DNA from: Caldibacillus debilis DSM 16016
Lineage (GTDB): Bacteria; Bacillota; Bacilli; Bacillales; Caldibacillaceae
NCBI RefSeq assembly: GCF_000383875.1
Contig: NZ_KB912888.1
Coordinates: 1-50,940, forward strand
Length of the DNA stretch: 50,940 bases
Direction: 5' to 3'
Positions within the stretch are counted from its first letter, which is position 1. Every line of letters begins with the position of its first letter. Below the pieces are notes generated by a model. It worked only from the letters and a program-made list of their open reading frames with translations. It made no database searches and was not told where the DNA came from. A program made the position numbers and the translations under genes. Of this stretch, positions 18,596 to 27,040 are shown piece by piece.

Positions 18596-18984
18596 CCTTC
18601 TTCTCCGGCATGTTCCGGTGTGTTGATCATATGTTGGGCGGTGAAGGCGAGCCTGGAAAAAAATTCATCCCTGACTTCGCCTTCCAAATGAACGGCGTCC
18701 ATTGCCCTGGCCATACAATCCAGCCATGCCTTTGCCCTTTTCGGGGTGATGGGGAAGGAAAGATGCCGCCGCCTGAGCATCGGGTGGCCGTGCTCCTGCG
18801 TGTATAAAGGGGGGCCGCCAAGGAATTGGGTAAGGAACTGTTTTTGTTTTCTCGCTGTTTCCGTCAGATCATCCGGGAAAATCGGACGAAGATCCGGGTG
18901 CTTGGAAACATTTTGATAAAACTGGTCCACCAGCTCATGCAGCTTTTTTTCCCCGATGATCTCGTACAACGTCCTCGCTTCCAT
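18592..18984 (-). CDS. yjbI: truncated haemoglobin YjbI (group II, TrHbO)
   Basis: A 130-aa oxygen-binding globin with a 2-on-2 fold. Tyr23 (B10) in QFYQNV, the proximal His74 in RRRHLSFPI and Trp87 (G8) in KAWLDCM are the group II haem-pocket residues. It is coupled to spxH through a 4-base overlap, linking it to redox/thiol stress control. Start ATG 18984. Confidence 0.94.
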   Translation of the reverse strand: MEARTLYEIIGEKKLHELVDQFYQNVSKHPDLRPIFPDDLTETARKQKQFLTQFLGGPPLYTQEHGHPMLRRRHLSFPITPKRAKAWLDCMARAMDAVHLEGEVRDEFFSRLAFTAQHMINTPEHAGEEG

Positions 18985-19102
18985 GTGAACGAAACTCCCT
19001 TTTTTCGGTAGGCTTTGCTGTTATTTTATCAACGCTGAAAGGATAACACAAATATCTCGCACCGGAAAAGGGGAAGATGGGGATTTTCGCCGGCAACTTC
19101 CG

Positions 19103-19136
19103 CAAAAAAGCCGTCCGGCGCGCTGCCGAACGGCTT
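19103..19136 (-). terminator. terminator of yjbJ
   Basis: AAGCCGTCCGGC (19108-19119) and GCCGAACGGCTT (19125-19136) pair with one mismatch. Read on the minus strand the hairpin ends in a T run. It begins 5 bases past the yjbJ stop. Confidence 0.85.
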
Positions 19137-19140
19137 GAGT

Positions 19141-19815
19141 TTAAACTTTCAAATCCTTGAGAATCGATCTTACATAGTGGACGGTTTCTTTGAACGGCGG
19201 TATGCCGCCGTATTTGTCCACGTTTCCGGGGCCGGCGTTGTAGGCGGCGAGGGCCAATTCCACCGAGCCGTACCGGTCGAGCAGCTGCCGCAAATATTTC
19301 GAACCGGCCATGATATTTTCATAGGGATCAAAAATGTTTTTCACGCCCAGGCTCTTTGCCGTCTGCGGCATCAGCTGCATATAGCCGCTCGCTCCGGCGG
19401 GACTGACGGCAAATTGACGAAAGTTTGATTCCTGTTTAATGACCCGCGCAATCAGTTCGGCGGGCAGCTGGTAGCGTTCGGCGGCCTGCCGGATGATCGC
19501 CCGGATGTTTTCCGGCGCGCCGCTTTTTACAGTGTTACCGGTTCCCGCTGCCGCTTCCGGTCCGCCCGTTTTATCGGGAAAGGACGCAGGAGGCAATGGA
19601 TTTTCCGATACGGGCGGCAAAATGCCGCTCGTTGGCGGAAAAGCCGCCCCGTTTGGCCCTTTCTTCCCTTCTCCCCAGCTGTTCAAATAAAGCTGGAGGA
19701 GATCGGAAAAGAGTGAGGCGGAAACATCCGGAGCATCCTCCGGTTTCCTTTCGCCCGCCGTCATCTCCCGGATGGCGGACCATTCGATCCATGCCTGAAT
19801 TTGCCGGACATCCAT
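19141..19815 (-). CDS. yjbJ: lytic transglycosylase YjbJ (SLT domain)
   Basis: A peptidoglycan lyase-type protein of 224 aa. The N-terminal 100 residues are a variable Pro/Gly-rich region. The Slt domain follows: catalytic Glu129 in IKQESNF, then SPAGASGYMQLMPQTA and ALAAYNAGPGNVDKYGG. No clear signal peptide is visible. ATG 19815 (MDVRQIQAW) has AAGGGG 10 bases upstream; ATG 19821 is possible. yjbK lies 18 bases upstream on the same strand. Confidence 0.88.
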   Translation of the reverse strand: MDVRQIQAWIEWSAIREMTAGERKPEDAPDVSASLFSDLLQLYLNSWGEGKKGPNGAAFPPTSGILPPVSENPLPPASFPDKTGGPEAAAGTGNTVKSGAPENIRAIIRQAAERYQLPAELIARVIKQESNFRQFAVSPAGASGYMQLMPQTAKSLGVKNIFDPYENIMAGSKYLRQLLDRYGSVELALAAYNAGPGNVDKYGGIPPFKETVHYVRSILKDLKV

Positions 19816-19833
19816 GTACATCGATCCCCTTCT

Positions 19834-20421
19834 TTACGATTCTTCGTTCCTTTTGATCCATTCCTTATAGAAACGCATGATTTTATTCTCCGTCTTTCTC
19901 CGGGGGATCCGGCACCGTTCCAGCAGTTGTTGGAAATCCCGTTCGCCGGAAACCGGATCGCCGGTTTCATATTCCAGTTCAAAATCTTCTTTATTCAAAT
20001 ATACACTATGATCAAGGACAAGCAACCCATTATTGTAATTTTTTTCAGCCCGCCACGTCTTCAATTTTCCGAAGGGGCGGAGCCGGGCCGGCTCGATCCC
20101 CAATTCCTTTAACCGGCCGGCGAGCTGCCCGTCCGGAAAACGGCCTTGGCCGGCGATTTGCGCGGCCGCGTCGGGAGTGAGCTTTTCCGTCGTCTCCAAA
20201 AGCCCTCCGGCGGCAGGCTCCTTCAACGTCCATTCCCACTTTCCTTCCTTGCCGCGGATCCTGAGGGCGCATCCCATTTTTTTCAACGCGAAGTCTTCCG
20301 TATCGAAATACGTGTTTTCCTGGAGTTTGAAATCCGCGGGCTGAAAGGAAAAAAGCCCTTTGATCCGTTCGAATTCCTCTTTTGTCAGCAGATTTTTGAA
20401 TTCGATTTCCAGCTGCTGCAT
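19834..20421 (-). CDS. yjbK: CYTH-domain protein YjbK (triphosphatase superfamily)
   Basis: A 195-aa CYTH (CyaB/ThTPase) tunnel-fold protein. The signature EIEFKNLL (ExExK) is at residues 5-9, followed by the alternating charged strands YFDTEDFALKKMGCALRIR, WEWTLKEP and LVLDHSVYLNKEDFELEYETG. The family hydrolyses or binds triphosphates with divalent metal; the substrate here is not known. ATG 20421 follows AGGTGG; the frame runs further to 20619 without family residues. yjbL is missing between it and yjbM. Confidence 0.88.
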   Translation of the reverse strand: MQQLEIEFKNLLTKEEFERIKGLFSFQPADFKLQENTYFDTEDFALKKMGCALRIRGKEGKWEWTLKEPAAGGLLETTEKLTPDAAAQIAGQGRFPDGQLAGRLKELGIEPARLRPFGKLKTWRAEKNYNNGLLVLDHSVYLNKEDFELEYETGDPVSGERDFQQLLERCRIPRRKTENKIMRFYKEWIKRNEES

Positions 20422-20808
20422 TGTTCCACCTGCCAGTCCGTGGCGAACAGCGCCACCCAATCTTATTATCGGCAAAAATCTTTGCCGGTGAAGGGGAAAG
20501 TCCCCCGTCCGCCTGGAATTTTCGATGAAGTCCAGGAATTTGTGTAATAGAGGCGGGCGCAAAGCCGTTCCATTTCCGGAAGGCGATGTTCCCTTGACTG
20601 GGAGCAGGATTTTACACAAACGGGAGGACTTGATCGAATTTTCTTCACGCGCAGGCCTTCACCGGCCGGTTCCCCGTCATGCTATGATGATAGCAAAAAC
20701 AGGGAAAAAAGAACAGATTCCCGGCCGGGATGGTTGCAGAAACGGCGGCTATCATGGAAAATAGGGTTGGAAAAGGGAAAAACCCACCCCCGGGAGAGGA
20801 GTGGAAAA
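20422..20808. other. 387-base divergent intergenic region yjbK/yjbM
   Basis: Holds the starts of two divergent transcripts. A TGCTATGAT extended -10 at 20680-20688 on the + strand is the best promoter candidate for the alarmone synthetase operon; its -35 is poor. No convincing gene. Confidence 0.4.
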
Positions 20809-21435
20809 ATGGAAAACTGGGATCATTTTTTGGAACCGTACAGGCAAGCGGTGGAAGAATTAAAGGTGAAATTGAAGGGGATCCGCAACCAATTCGAGCT
20901 GGAAGAAACCCATTCTCCCATCGAATTTGTCACCGGAAGGGTAAAACCGATCCCGAGCATTTTGGATAAGGCGAAGAAAAAAAATATACCCCTCGACCGG
21001 ATCGAGGATTTGATGCAGGATATTGCCGGATTGAGGATCGTCTGCCAGTTTGTCGACGATATTTATACGATCGTCTCCTTATTGAGGCAACGAAAAGACT
21101 TTGAAATCGTGGAAGAAAAGGATTACATCAGGCGGAAAAAGGAGAGCGGCTACCGTTCCTACCACCTGATCATCCGGTATCCCGTGCAGACGATCCACGG
21201 GGAGAAAAATATTTTGGCGGAGATCCAAATCCGGACGCTGGCGATGAATTTTTGGGCAACCGTCGAGCACACCCTGAACTATAAATACAACGGCCATTTC
21301 CCGGAGGAAATCCAATTCCGCTTGAGGCGGGCGGCGGAGGCGGCGTTTTTGCTGGACGAGGAGATGTCCCTCATCCGGGAGGAAATCCGGGAAGCCCAAA
21401 AATTTTTTACGGAGAAAAAGGAAAGGGACCAATGA
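20809..21435 (+). CDS. relQ: small alarmone synthetase YjbM/SasB (RelQ type)
   Basis: A 208-aa stand-alone (p)ppGpp synthetase without a hydrolase domain. Catalytic blocks are DIAGLRIVC (71-79), RRKKESGYRSYHLIIRYP (108-125, ribose/base contact) and EIQIRTLAMNFWATVEH (138-154, with the catalytic Glu139). ATG 20809 follows AGAGGAGTGG. The next gene, NAD kinase, begins 23 bases later, and yjbO follows, the conserved yjbM-nadF-yjbO operon. Confidence 0.94.
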   Translation: MENWDHFLEPYRQAVEELKVKLKGIRNQFELEETHSPIEFVTGRVKPIPSILDKAKKKNIPLDRIEDLMQDIAGLRIVCQFVDDIYTIVSLLRQRKDFEIVEEKDYIRRKKESGYRSYHLIIRYPVQTIHGEKNILAEIQIRTLAMNFWATVEHTLNYKYNGHFPEEIQFRLRRAAEAAFLLDEEMSLIREEIREAQKFFTEKKERDQ

Positions 21436-21458
21436 GAACCGACAAGGGAGGATGAACC

Positions 21459-22256
21459 GTGAAATTTGCCATCGTATCGAAAGGCGACCCACAATCGAAC
21501 GAATACGTGCAAAAAATCAGAAGCTATCTGGAAGATTTTCGTTTCCGCTATGATGAAGACCAGCCGGAAATCGTCATCTCGGTGGGCGGCGACGGCACCT
21601 TCCTCTACGCCTTTCACAAGTATAAAGGGCGTTTGGAACATACCGCATTCGTGGGGGTACATACCGGCCATCTCGGTTTTTACGCCGACTGGGTGCCGGA
21701 AGAAATCGAAAAGCTGGTGATCGCCATCGCCAAATCCTCCTTCCGGATCGTCGAATATCCGCTGTTGGATGTGCTCGTCCGGTATAATCAGCCGGCGAAA
21801 CGGGACTCCCAATATTTGGCTTTGAACGAATCGACGGTCAAGAGCGTGGAAGGGACTTTTGTCATTGATGTGGAAATCAAGGGGGAATTGTTTGAACGGT
21901 TCCGCGGCGACGGCTTATGCGTGTCGACGCCTTCGGGAAGCACCGCCTACAACAAGGCGCTGGGAGGGGCCATCATCCATCCGTCCCTGGAAGCGATCCA
22001 AATCGCCGAGATGGCGTCCATCAACAACCGGGTGTTCCGTACCATCGGATCCCCGCTCATCCTCCCGTCCCATCACACCTGCGTCCTGAAACCGGTCACC
22101 CAGCCGGATTTCCTTGTGACGGTCGACCATTTGTCCTTTTTGGAAAAGGATGTAAAATGGATCCAATTCCGTGTCTCCGAGAAAAAGATCCGCTTTGCCC
22201 GCTACAAGCCCTTTCCTTTTTGGAGCAGGGTCCGGGCTTCCTTTATCGGGGACTGA
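21459..22256 (+). CDS. nadF: NAD kinase NadF (PpnK)
   Basis: Phosphorylates NAD to NADP. The 265-aa protein has the GGDGT motif at residues 43-47 with catalytic Asp45. It also has the NEST block (ALNESTVKS) and the glycine-rich [19 protein letters not shown]. Start is GTG 21459 behind AAGGGAGGATG. Second gene of the relQ-nadF-yjbO operon. Confidence 0.96.
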   Translation: MKFAIVSKGDPQSNEYVQKIRSYLEDFRFRYDEDQPEIVISVGGDGTFLYAFHKYKGRLEHTAFVGVHTGHLGFYADWVPEEIEKLVIAIAKSSFRIVEYPLLDVLVRYNQPAKRDSQYLALNESTVKSVEGTFVIDVEIKGELFERFRGDGLCVSTPSGSTAYNKALGGAIIHPSLEAIQIAEMASINNRVFRTIGSPLILPSHHTCVLKPVTQPDFLVTVDHLSFLEKDVKWIQFRVSEKKIRFARYKPFPFWSRVRASFIGD

Positions 22257-22334
22257 CGGGCGGATGCGGCCGGCCAAGGAGCGCCGGATGCCGCAGGAAA
22301 CATCTTGCGTTTGCGTAAAAAGGGGAAGGATACC

Positions 22335-23222
22335 GTGCCGAATTTGAGCTTGAAATGGGAAATCCTGCCGGAGGACGAGGGAAAAACGGTAAAAAAATTT
22401 TTGCGGGAGAAAAAAATATCCAGGGCGGCTTTAAATGCCGTCAAATACCGCGGCGGAAGCATCCTCGTGAACGGGGAAAAGGTGAACGTCAGGAAAGTGT
22501 TGAAGGCGGGCGACCTTTTGCAGGTTTTGTTTCCGGATGAGGAGGCGAGCGAAAAGCTTCGTCCCCAAGACATCCCGCTCAACATCCTGTATGAGGACGA
22601 GTATTTGCTGGTCATCGACAAGCCCGCCCCGATGGACACGATTCCACCCAGAAACAGGAGAGACGGAAGCCTGGCGAACGCCCTCCTGGGTTACTATGAA
22701 AAGATCGGGTTGAAAACGGCTCCCCATATTGTGACCCGGCTGGACCGGAATACGAGCGGGCTCGTTCTCGTGGCCAAATATCAACATATCCATTCCCTTT
22801 TGGCCCGGGCCCAGCGGTCGGGCGAGATCTCCCGCCGGTACATCGCCTTTTGCGAGGGGGTTTTTTCCGATCCGGAAGGGGTGATCGAGGCACCGATCGG
22901 CCGCAAGCCGGGAAGCATCATCGAAAGGACGGTTTCGGAAAACGGCCGGTATGCGCGGACGGAATACGAGGTTTTAAAGCAATACGACACGTACGCGAAA
23001 ATCCTGGTCCGTCCGAAAACGGGAAGAACCCACCAGATCCGCGTCCATTTTTCCCATATCGGGCATCCTTTGCTCGGCGATTCCCTGTACGGGGGAAACA
23101 CGGCAAGGATCAGCCGCCAGGCCTTGCATTGCCGGGAGATTTCCTTTTACCATCCGATCCGGGAAGAGCCCGTGACCTTCGTGAGCGAACTTCCCGAGGA
23201 TATGCAAAAACTGGAGCAATAA
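22335..23222 (+). CDS. yjbO: RluD-family pseudouridine synthase YjbO
   Basis: Converts uridine to pseudouridine in RNA, probably rRNA. The 295-aa protein has an S4-like RNA-binding part (about residues 18-62, with ISRAALNAVKYRGGSILVNG) and a catalytic domain with Asp137 in VTRLDRNTSGLVLVAK. The KTGRTHQIRVHFSHIGHPLLGD block is diagnostic. GTG 22335 follows GGGGAAGG; the frame opens at 22305. The usual VIDKPAGM loop reads VIDKPAPM. Confidence 0.92.
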   Translation: MPNLSLKWEILPEDEGKTVKKFLREKKISRAALNAVKYRGGSILVNGEKVNVRKVLKAGDLLQVLFPDEEASEKLRPQDIPLNILYEDEYLLVIDKPAPMDTIPPRNRRDGSLANALLGYYEKIGLKTAPHIVTRLDRNTSGLVLVAKYQHIHSLLARAQRSGEISRRYIAFCEGVFSDPEGVIEAPIGRKPGSIIERTVSENGRYARTEYEVLKQYDTYAKILVRPKTGRTHQIRVHFSHIGHPLLGDSLYGGNTARISRQALHCREISFYHPIREEPVTFVSELPEDMQKLEQ

Positions 23223-23289
23223 AAAGGATGGCATTTCCCTCGCCCGCCGTCCGGGAGAACCTTTTCCCCGGGCGGAAGATTGTGTAAAA

Positions 23290-23307
23290 TTAGTAGCAGA
23301 TAATAAT
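23290..23307 (+). promoter_or_regulatory. FapR-type operator of fabI
   Basis: TTAGTAGCAGATAATAAT fits the FapR palindrome (TTAGTA...ATAcTAAT) in both halves and begins on the last base of a TAAAAT -10 candidate (23285-23290). This is the same architecture as at fabH. It lies 24 bases upstream of fabI. Confidence 0.7.
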
Positions 23308-23330
23308 AGGTTCTAATAGGAGGAAGAAAT

Positions 23331-24107
23331 ATGATTTCTTTAAAAGGGAAAACCTTCGTCGTCACGGGTGTGGCCAATAAAAGGAGTCTGGCTTGGGGAA
23401 TCGCCCGTTCGCTGCATCAGGCGGGCGCCCGTTTAATTTTTACCTACGGAAGGGAACGGACGGAAAAAAACATCAGGGAACTGGCGGCTACCCTCGGCGC
23501 CGACGATGCCCTCATCTTCCCTTGTGATGTGTCGGAGGATGAAAATATCACCGCTTGCTTCCAACAAATCAAAGAGGCGGTCGGCATCATTCACGGGGTC
23601 GTCCATTCCATCGCCTTCGCCAACCGGGAAGATCTGGAAGGGGAATATGTCACCACTTCCAAGGAAGGATTTTTATTGGCCCATCACATCAGTTCCTATT
23701 CTTTAACGGCCATCGCCCGGGCGGCGAAAGACCTCATGCCCGAAGGGGGAAGCATCGTGACCTTGAGTTATTTGGGCGGGGAGAGGGTCGTCCGGAATTA
23801 CAACGTCATGGGCGTGGCCAAGGCGTCCCTGGAGGCGAGCGTCAAATATTTGGCGAACGACCTGGGGAAATACGGCATCCGGGTCAATACGATCTCCGCG
23901 GGCCCGGTCCGAACCTTGTCCGCCAAAGGGATACGCGGATTCGATGAAGTGTTGCGGGAAATTGAGGAAAAGGCGCCCCTGCGGAGGACGACGACTCCGG
24001 AAGAAGTGGGAGATGCGGCCCTGTTTTTGCTGAGCGATCTGTCCAGGGGGATCACGGGGGAAACGATCCATGTGGACTCCGGATTCCACATTATCTCGAT
24101 CGTATGA
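23331..24107 (+). CDS. fabI: enoyl-ACP reductase (NADH) FabI
   Basis: Last reductive step of fatty-acid elongation. A 258-aa short-chain dehydrogenase-type fold with the catalytic Tyr157 and Lys164 (YNVMGVAK), Tyr147 in LSYLGGER, the GVANKRSLAWGIA cofactor loop at residues 13-25 and a C-terminal HVDSGFHI. Start ATG 23331, RBS AGGAGGAAG. It stands alone, with its own FapR-type operator and terminator. Confidence 0.96.
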   Translation: MISLKGKTFVVTGVANKRSLAWGIARSLHQAGARLIFTYGRERTEKNIRELAATLGADDALIFPCDVSEDENITACFQQIKEAVGIIHGVVHSIAFANREDLEGEYVTTSKEGFLLAHHISSYSLTAIARAAKDLMPEGGSIVTLSYLGGERVVRNYNVMGVAKASLEASVKYLANDLGKYGIRVNTISAGPVRTLSAKGIRGFDEVLREIEEKAPLRRTTTPEEVGDAALFLLSDLSRGITGETIHVDSGFHIISIV

Positions 24108-24197
24108 CCTCCGGATTCCCGGTGCAAAAATGGACGAACATCGGGAGGCCTTCCGGTGGCGTGAACGGAAGGTCCGAAACCGGCTCCCGGTTTTGCG

Positions 24198-24233
24198 CCG
24201 CCCGAAAGGGAATTTCCTTTCGGGCGGTTTTTT
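24198..24233 (+). terminator. terminator of fabI
   Basis: CCGCCCGAAAGG (24198-24209) and CCTTTCGGGCGG (24216-24227) form a perfect 12-bp stem with a 6-base loop and six T. It lies 90 bases after the stop; the rest of 24108-24476 holds no gene. Confidence 0.93.
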
Positions 24234-24423
24234 CGTTTGCCCGGCGGGGCTGTACCGGCGAAAGTGCAGGCGGATGCCGAGGCATGGACATGGGTGTAAC
24301 GGGCCGGGGGGAGGGGCCCGGGCGCCCTACCGGCCTGCCGTGAAGATTTTTTGCCGGCGATCCGGAACCTTCCGGTTTTTCCGTCAGCCCCTTTCCGGGG
24401 AAGATTCCCTGATAGGCGGATGA

Positions 24424-24450
24424 ACAGGATAAAAAATCCTGCATACAATG
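24424..24450 (+). promoter_or_regulatory. possible sigma-K promoter of cotO
   Basis: AC near 24424, 16 bases, then CATACAATG at 24442-24450, close to the sigma-K pattern mACm-N16-CATAnnnTA (last two bases TG instead of TA). It would give a very short leader before the ribosome site at 24461. Confidence 0.4.
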
Positions 24451-24476
24451 TTTTTAGAAAAGGAGGAAGGGTGAAG

Positions 24477-24887
24477 ATGGGAGAAAAAACGAAAAAGACT
24501 TTGCCCGAACCTTACCTGTTCATCGACCGGCCGGAATTTTCCCGGACCCTTTTGCCCCTGCAACGCACGTTCCGAACACCCCTCGAAGAGGAGGAAGAGG
24601 CCTTCGCCGGCGCCAGCCCCTTCGCTGAGGACGGACGGGAAAGGGAAGGGGGAAGGGCGGATTCGGCGGAAGGGACGGATGAGGAAAAGCAAAAAGAGAT
24701 CGCAAGAAAAATCCGCAGCCTCCTTTACCCGCCGGTATTGCCCCGTCCCTTTTGTACGGTGCTGATCGACGGGAAGAGGGTCCGCTGCCAGATTCTCAAC
24801 AAACAAGTGGATCGGGTCCGTTTGAAAATTGAAAACGAACTTTTGGAAGTGCCGATTAAAGAGATCCAAGATCTGTTTTTGGATTAG
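24477..24887 (+). CDS. cotO: spore coat protein CotO
   Basis: A 136-aa outer-coat morphogenetic protein. CotO features visible are PYLFIDRPEFSRTLLPLQ near the start, a long acidic central stretch rich in Glu, and the C-terminal module KIRSLLYPPVLPRPFCTVLI followed by RVRCQILNKQVDRVRLKIE and EVPIKEIQDLFL. ATG 24477 lies about 10 bases after AGGAGG; GTG 24471 is an alternative. It converges on cotZ with a shared hairpin between; in B. subtilis cotO also precedes cotZ. Confidence 0.8.
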   Translation: MGEKTKKTLPEPYLFIDRPEFSRTLLPLQRTFRTPLEEEEEAFAGASPFAEDGREREGGRADSAEGTDEEKQKEIARKIRSLLYPPVLPRPFCTVLIDGKRVRCQILNKQVDRVRLKIENELLEVPIKEIQDLFLD

Positions 24888-25021
24888 CGGTACCGGGCGG
24901 CTGATCCCCCGCCGGAAGGGACGGGAAGGAAAGGAAGGGGGCGCTGGGGACCCGGCCCGGCCGGGGAATTTTTCGGCCCCTTTCCCGGCCCTGAAGGATT
25001 TAACGCCTTGAGTAAAAGGAG

Positions 25022-25053
25022 AAAGCTATTGACGTATAGTCAATAGCTTTTTT
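25022..25053 (+). terminator. terminator of cotO, possibly also cotZ
   Basis: AAAGCTATTGAC (25022-25033) and GTCAATAGCTTT (25039-25050), a perfect 12-bp stem with a 5-base loop, followed by T (25048-25053). The complementary strand also has a T-rich tail. Confidence 0.88.
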
Positions 25054-25064
25054 GAAAATTTTTC

Positions 25065-25538
25065 CTAGAGGTTGATCGGGGGCAGGCAGGTTACGGCGCT
25101 GAAATTATTGAGATCAGCGGTTATGCAGACATTGGTATTTTCGAAAGGCTTCGGATCCTTATCCAGATCTTCCAGCAAATCTTCCGCATCCTTTTTCGGA
25201 TCTTCGAATTGCAGCAACTCCAAAATCGCGCAACAAGTCTTCGGATCCACATCGACGACCCTGAATACGACAGAAACCCCGACATTCACCTTCTCATGCA
25301 ATCCGCTTCTTTTCACGCCGACACCGACAAAGGGGCTGCAAGTGCCTTTGCAGAATAAAATGACGGGGATCGTATTGAAAGGACTCGATTTCGTTCCGTG
25401 GACCAGCTCCTGAATGGCCCGGTTGCAGCTGGTGTCACATCCGCTGTCTTCCACTTCGTTTTGCGCTTCGACAATATCGAGCAGCACATTGCATACACAA
25501 TTCCGGTCATGGTCATGACGTTCCGGTTCGTGTCCCAT
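25065..25538 (-). CDS. cotZ: spore coat protein CotZ/CotY family
   Basis: A 157-aa Cys-rich crust/coat protein. CVCNVLLDIVEAQNEVED near the start, the paired Cys in DSGCDTSCNRAIQELV, FCKGTCSPFVGVGV and PKTCCAILELL are the CotY/CotZ cysteine pattern, used for disulfide cross-linked self-assembly. Only one gene is present where B. subtilis has cotZ-cotY-cotX-cotW-cotV. ATG 25538 follows AAGGAGGG. Confidence 0.9.
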   Translation of the reverse strand: MGHEPERHDHDRNCVCNVLLDIVEAQNEVEDSGCDTSCNRAIQELVHGTKSSPFNTIPVILFCKGTCSPFVGVGVKRSGLHEKVNVGVSVVFRVVDVDPKTCCAILELLQFEDPKKDAEDLLEDLDKDPKPFENTNVCITADLNNFSAVTCLPPINL

Positions 25539-25703
25539 AAAAACCCTCCTTTTTTAATACATGTATCCGAAGTCAATATAGGATATGATCCGGCATGGAG
25601 CGGGGAATCCGTGAAATGCCTATTTTTTTGCGCTTTTTTCCGGCGAAAAAACGGCCCGGTGAACATATACATGAAATAAAACGGTTCCGGGGAGGATGCG
25701 GAA

Positions 25704-26063
25704 ATGATCGCGGAAAACGGCTGGGTGCTTGCCCTCATCGGATTGGCCGCCTTTCGGGTGACCAGGCTGCTCGTCTACGACAAAATTTTTGAATTTTTGC
25801 GGGCCCCTTTTTTCGACGAAGTCACCGAAATCGGGGAGGACGGCAAAGAGGAAACGTATCTTGTGCCGAAAAAGGCGGGCTGGAAACATGTTTTCGGGGA
25901 ATTGCTGAATTGTTACTGGTGCACAGGGGTCTGGGCGAGCCTGTTTTTAACCCTGCTTTATCTTTTTTGGCCGTTCTGGGGCGAATTGATCGTATTGGTG
26001 TTTGCCGTGAGCGCGGTCGCGGCAATCATAGAGACCGTTGTTCAAACTTTCCTGGGCGATTGA
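25704..26063 (+). CDS. yjcA: sporulation membrane protein YjcA (DUF1360)
   Basis: A 119-aa protein of DUF1360 with three hydrophobic helices: residues 6-22, 70-92 around NCYWCTGVWASLFLTLL, and 96-115. The YWCTGVW motif is the family hallmark. B. subtilis yjcA also follows the cot cluster and is sporulation-associated. ATG 25704 follows GGGGAGG. Confidence 0.88.
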   Translation: MIAENGWVLALIGLAAFRVTRLLVYDKIFEFLRAPFFDEVTEIGEDGKEETYLVPKKAGWKHVFGELLNCYWCTGVWASLFLTLLYLFWPFWGELIVLVFAVSAVAAIIETVVQTFLGD

Positions 26064-26117
26064 AGAAGCGTATTCCGACGGTTCTTCATATGATAATAAA
26101 AAATGGAGGTTTTCCAT

Positions 26118-26228
26118 ATGAAAAGCAAGGAATTGCCCGCCGTAAAAACAAAGCCGCTTTCCATGAAAAAACGGAAGAAGGGATGCGGCTGCGGCCGGAG
26201 AAAATCCAAATCCGACCGGCAGGAATAA
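26118..26228 (+). CDS. 36-residue basic Cys-containing peptide, probable sporulation gene
   Basis: ATG 26118 follows ATGGAGG by 8 bases and opens a 36-codon frame. Residues include MKSKELPAVKTKPLSMKKR and then a compact KKGCGCGRRKS block. CATATGATA at 26087-26095 fits the sigma-K -10 pattern, but no -35 AC is correctly placed. Lying between yjcA and the spoVA-like cluster, a role in the spore is plausible. I do not recognise the family. Confidence 0.5.
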   Translation: MKSKELPAVKTKPLSMKKRKKGCGCGRRKSKSDRQE

Positions 26229-26439
26229 GGGAATTTGAGGGGACGCCGGACAAGAAAGCCGGACGAAGGAAAGGCAGTCCTCCGAAATCAAATGTTCCAG
26301 GCTCCGCAGGGGAAGGAAAAAGGGACACGTCGCCTTTCCAAAGAAGGCAACGCCCCTTTCGTCTTCCGCTGTCCCCCTTCCAAACCGCTTTCCCCGGATG
26401 CCGTTTTTCCGGGGGAAGCCGGAAGCTGGGGAAAGAGAT

Positions 26440-26473
26440 AAGCTGAAAGGAAATCCTTTCGGCTTATTTTTTT
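26440..26473 (+). terminator. terminator after the 36-residue gene
   Basis: AAGCTGAAAGG (26440-26450) and CCTTTCGGCTT (26455-26465) pair (one T-G) with a 4-base loop, then ATTTTTTT. The remaining bases of the 26229-26568 gap show no gene. Confidence 0.88.
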
Positions 26474-26568
26474 GTGTTTTCGAAAATATCCTCGTTCCGT
26501 CCTGATAAAAAATCCCTTTTTTGCAGAAAATAATCGGGGAAACAAATTTTGAACGGGAAGGGACACCG

Positions 26569-27027
26569 ATGAAAGGAAAAAGATGCGCCATTTTATTTCT
26601 CGCCTTCTTCACCGCTTTGAGCGGCTGCAGCCAGGGCGAAGGGAAGGCGGTCGCGGGAAATATGAATGAGGCGGCCGCGGTTTCGCACGATGACGGAGAG
26701 GAACGGGAAAAGGCGGAACAAATGAAGGAAGCGGCCTTGTCCATGAAGGAAATGAAAAACGTCTGCCTGGTCAAAGGGAAAAAACAGACCGTTTTGGCCT
26801 TCCAAGTTTACCATCGCCACCGGTTTCGGATGGAAAAAATACAGAAGGACCTGTCGGAAGAAATGAAAAAAAGGTTTCCGGACGAAAAAATCACCGTTTC
26901 CTACGATTTTAAAATCTTTCTGGAAACCAGCCGGCTGATCCATAAAATCCGCTCCGGAACAATCAGCGGGGAAAAAGCGGAAAAGGAAATCGGCCGGATC
27001 GTCCGTTTGAACAACGAAAAAACGTAA
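26569..27027 (+). CDS. sporulation lipoprotein, YhcN/YlaJ-like
   Basis: A 152-aa lipoprotein. MKGKRCAILFLAFFTALSGC is a type II signal peptide with the lipobox LSGC (Cys20). The rest is a charged domain with NVCLVKGKKQTVLAF and DFKIFLETSRLIHKI, resembling the YhcN/YlaJ spore lipoproteins. It sits 13 bases upstream of spoVAC, the position such lipoproteins hold in extra (spoVA-2mob-type) operons. The membrane-facing half is normal, but the YhcN domain is divergent. ATG 26569 has GGAAGGG 6 bases upstream. Confidence 0.7.
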   Translation: MKGKRCAILFLAFFTALSGCSQGEGKAVAGNMNEAAAVSHDDGEEREKAEQMKEAALSMKEMKNVCLVKGKKQTVLAFQVYHRHRFRMEKIQKDLSEEMKKRFPDEKITVSYDFKIFLETSRLIHKIRSGTISGEKAEKEIGRIVRLNNEKT

Positions 27028-27040
27028 AGGAGGAAGGATG

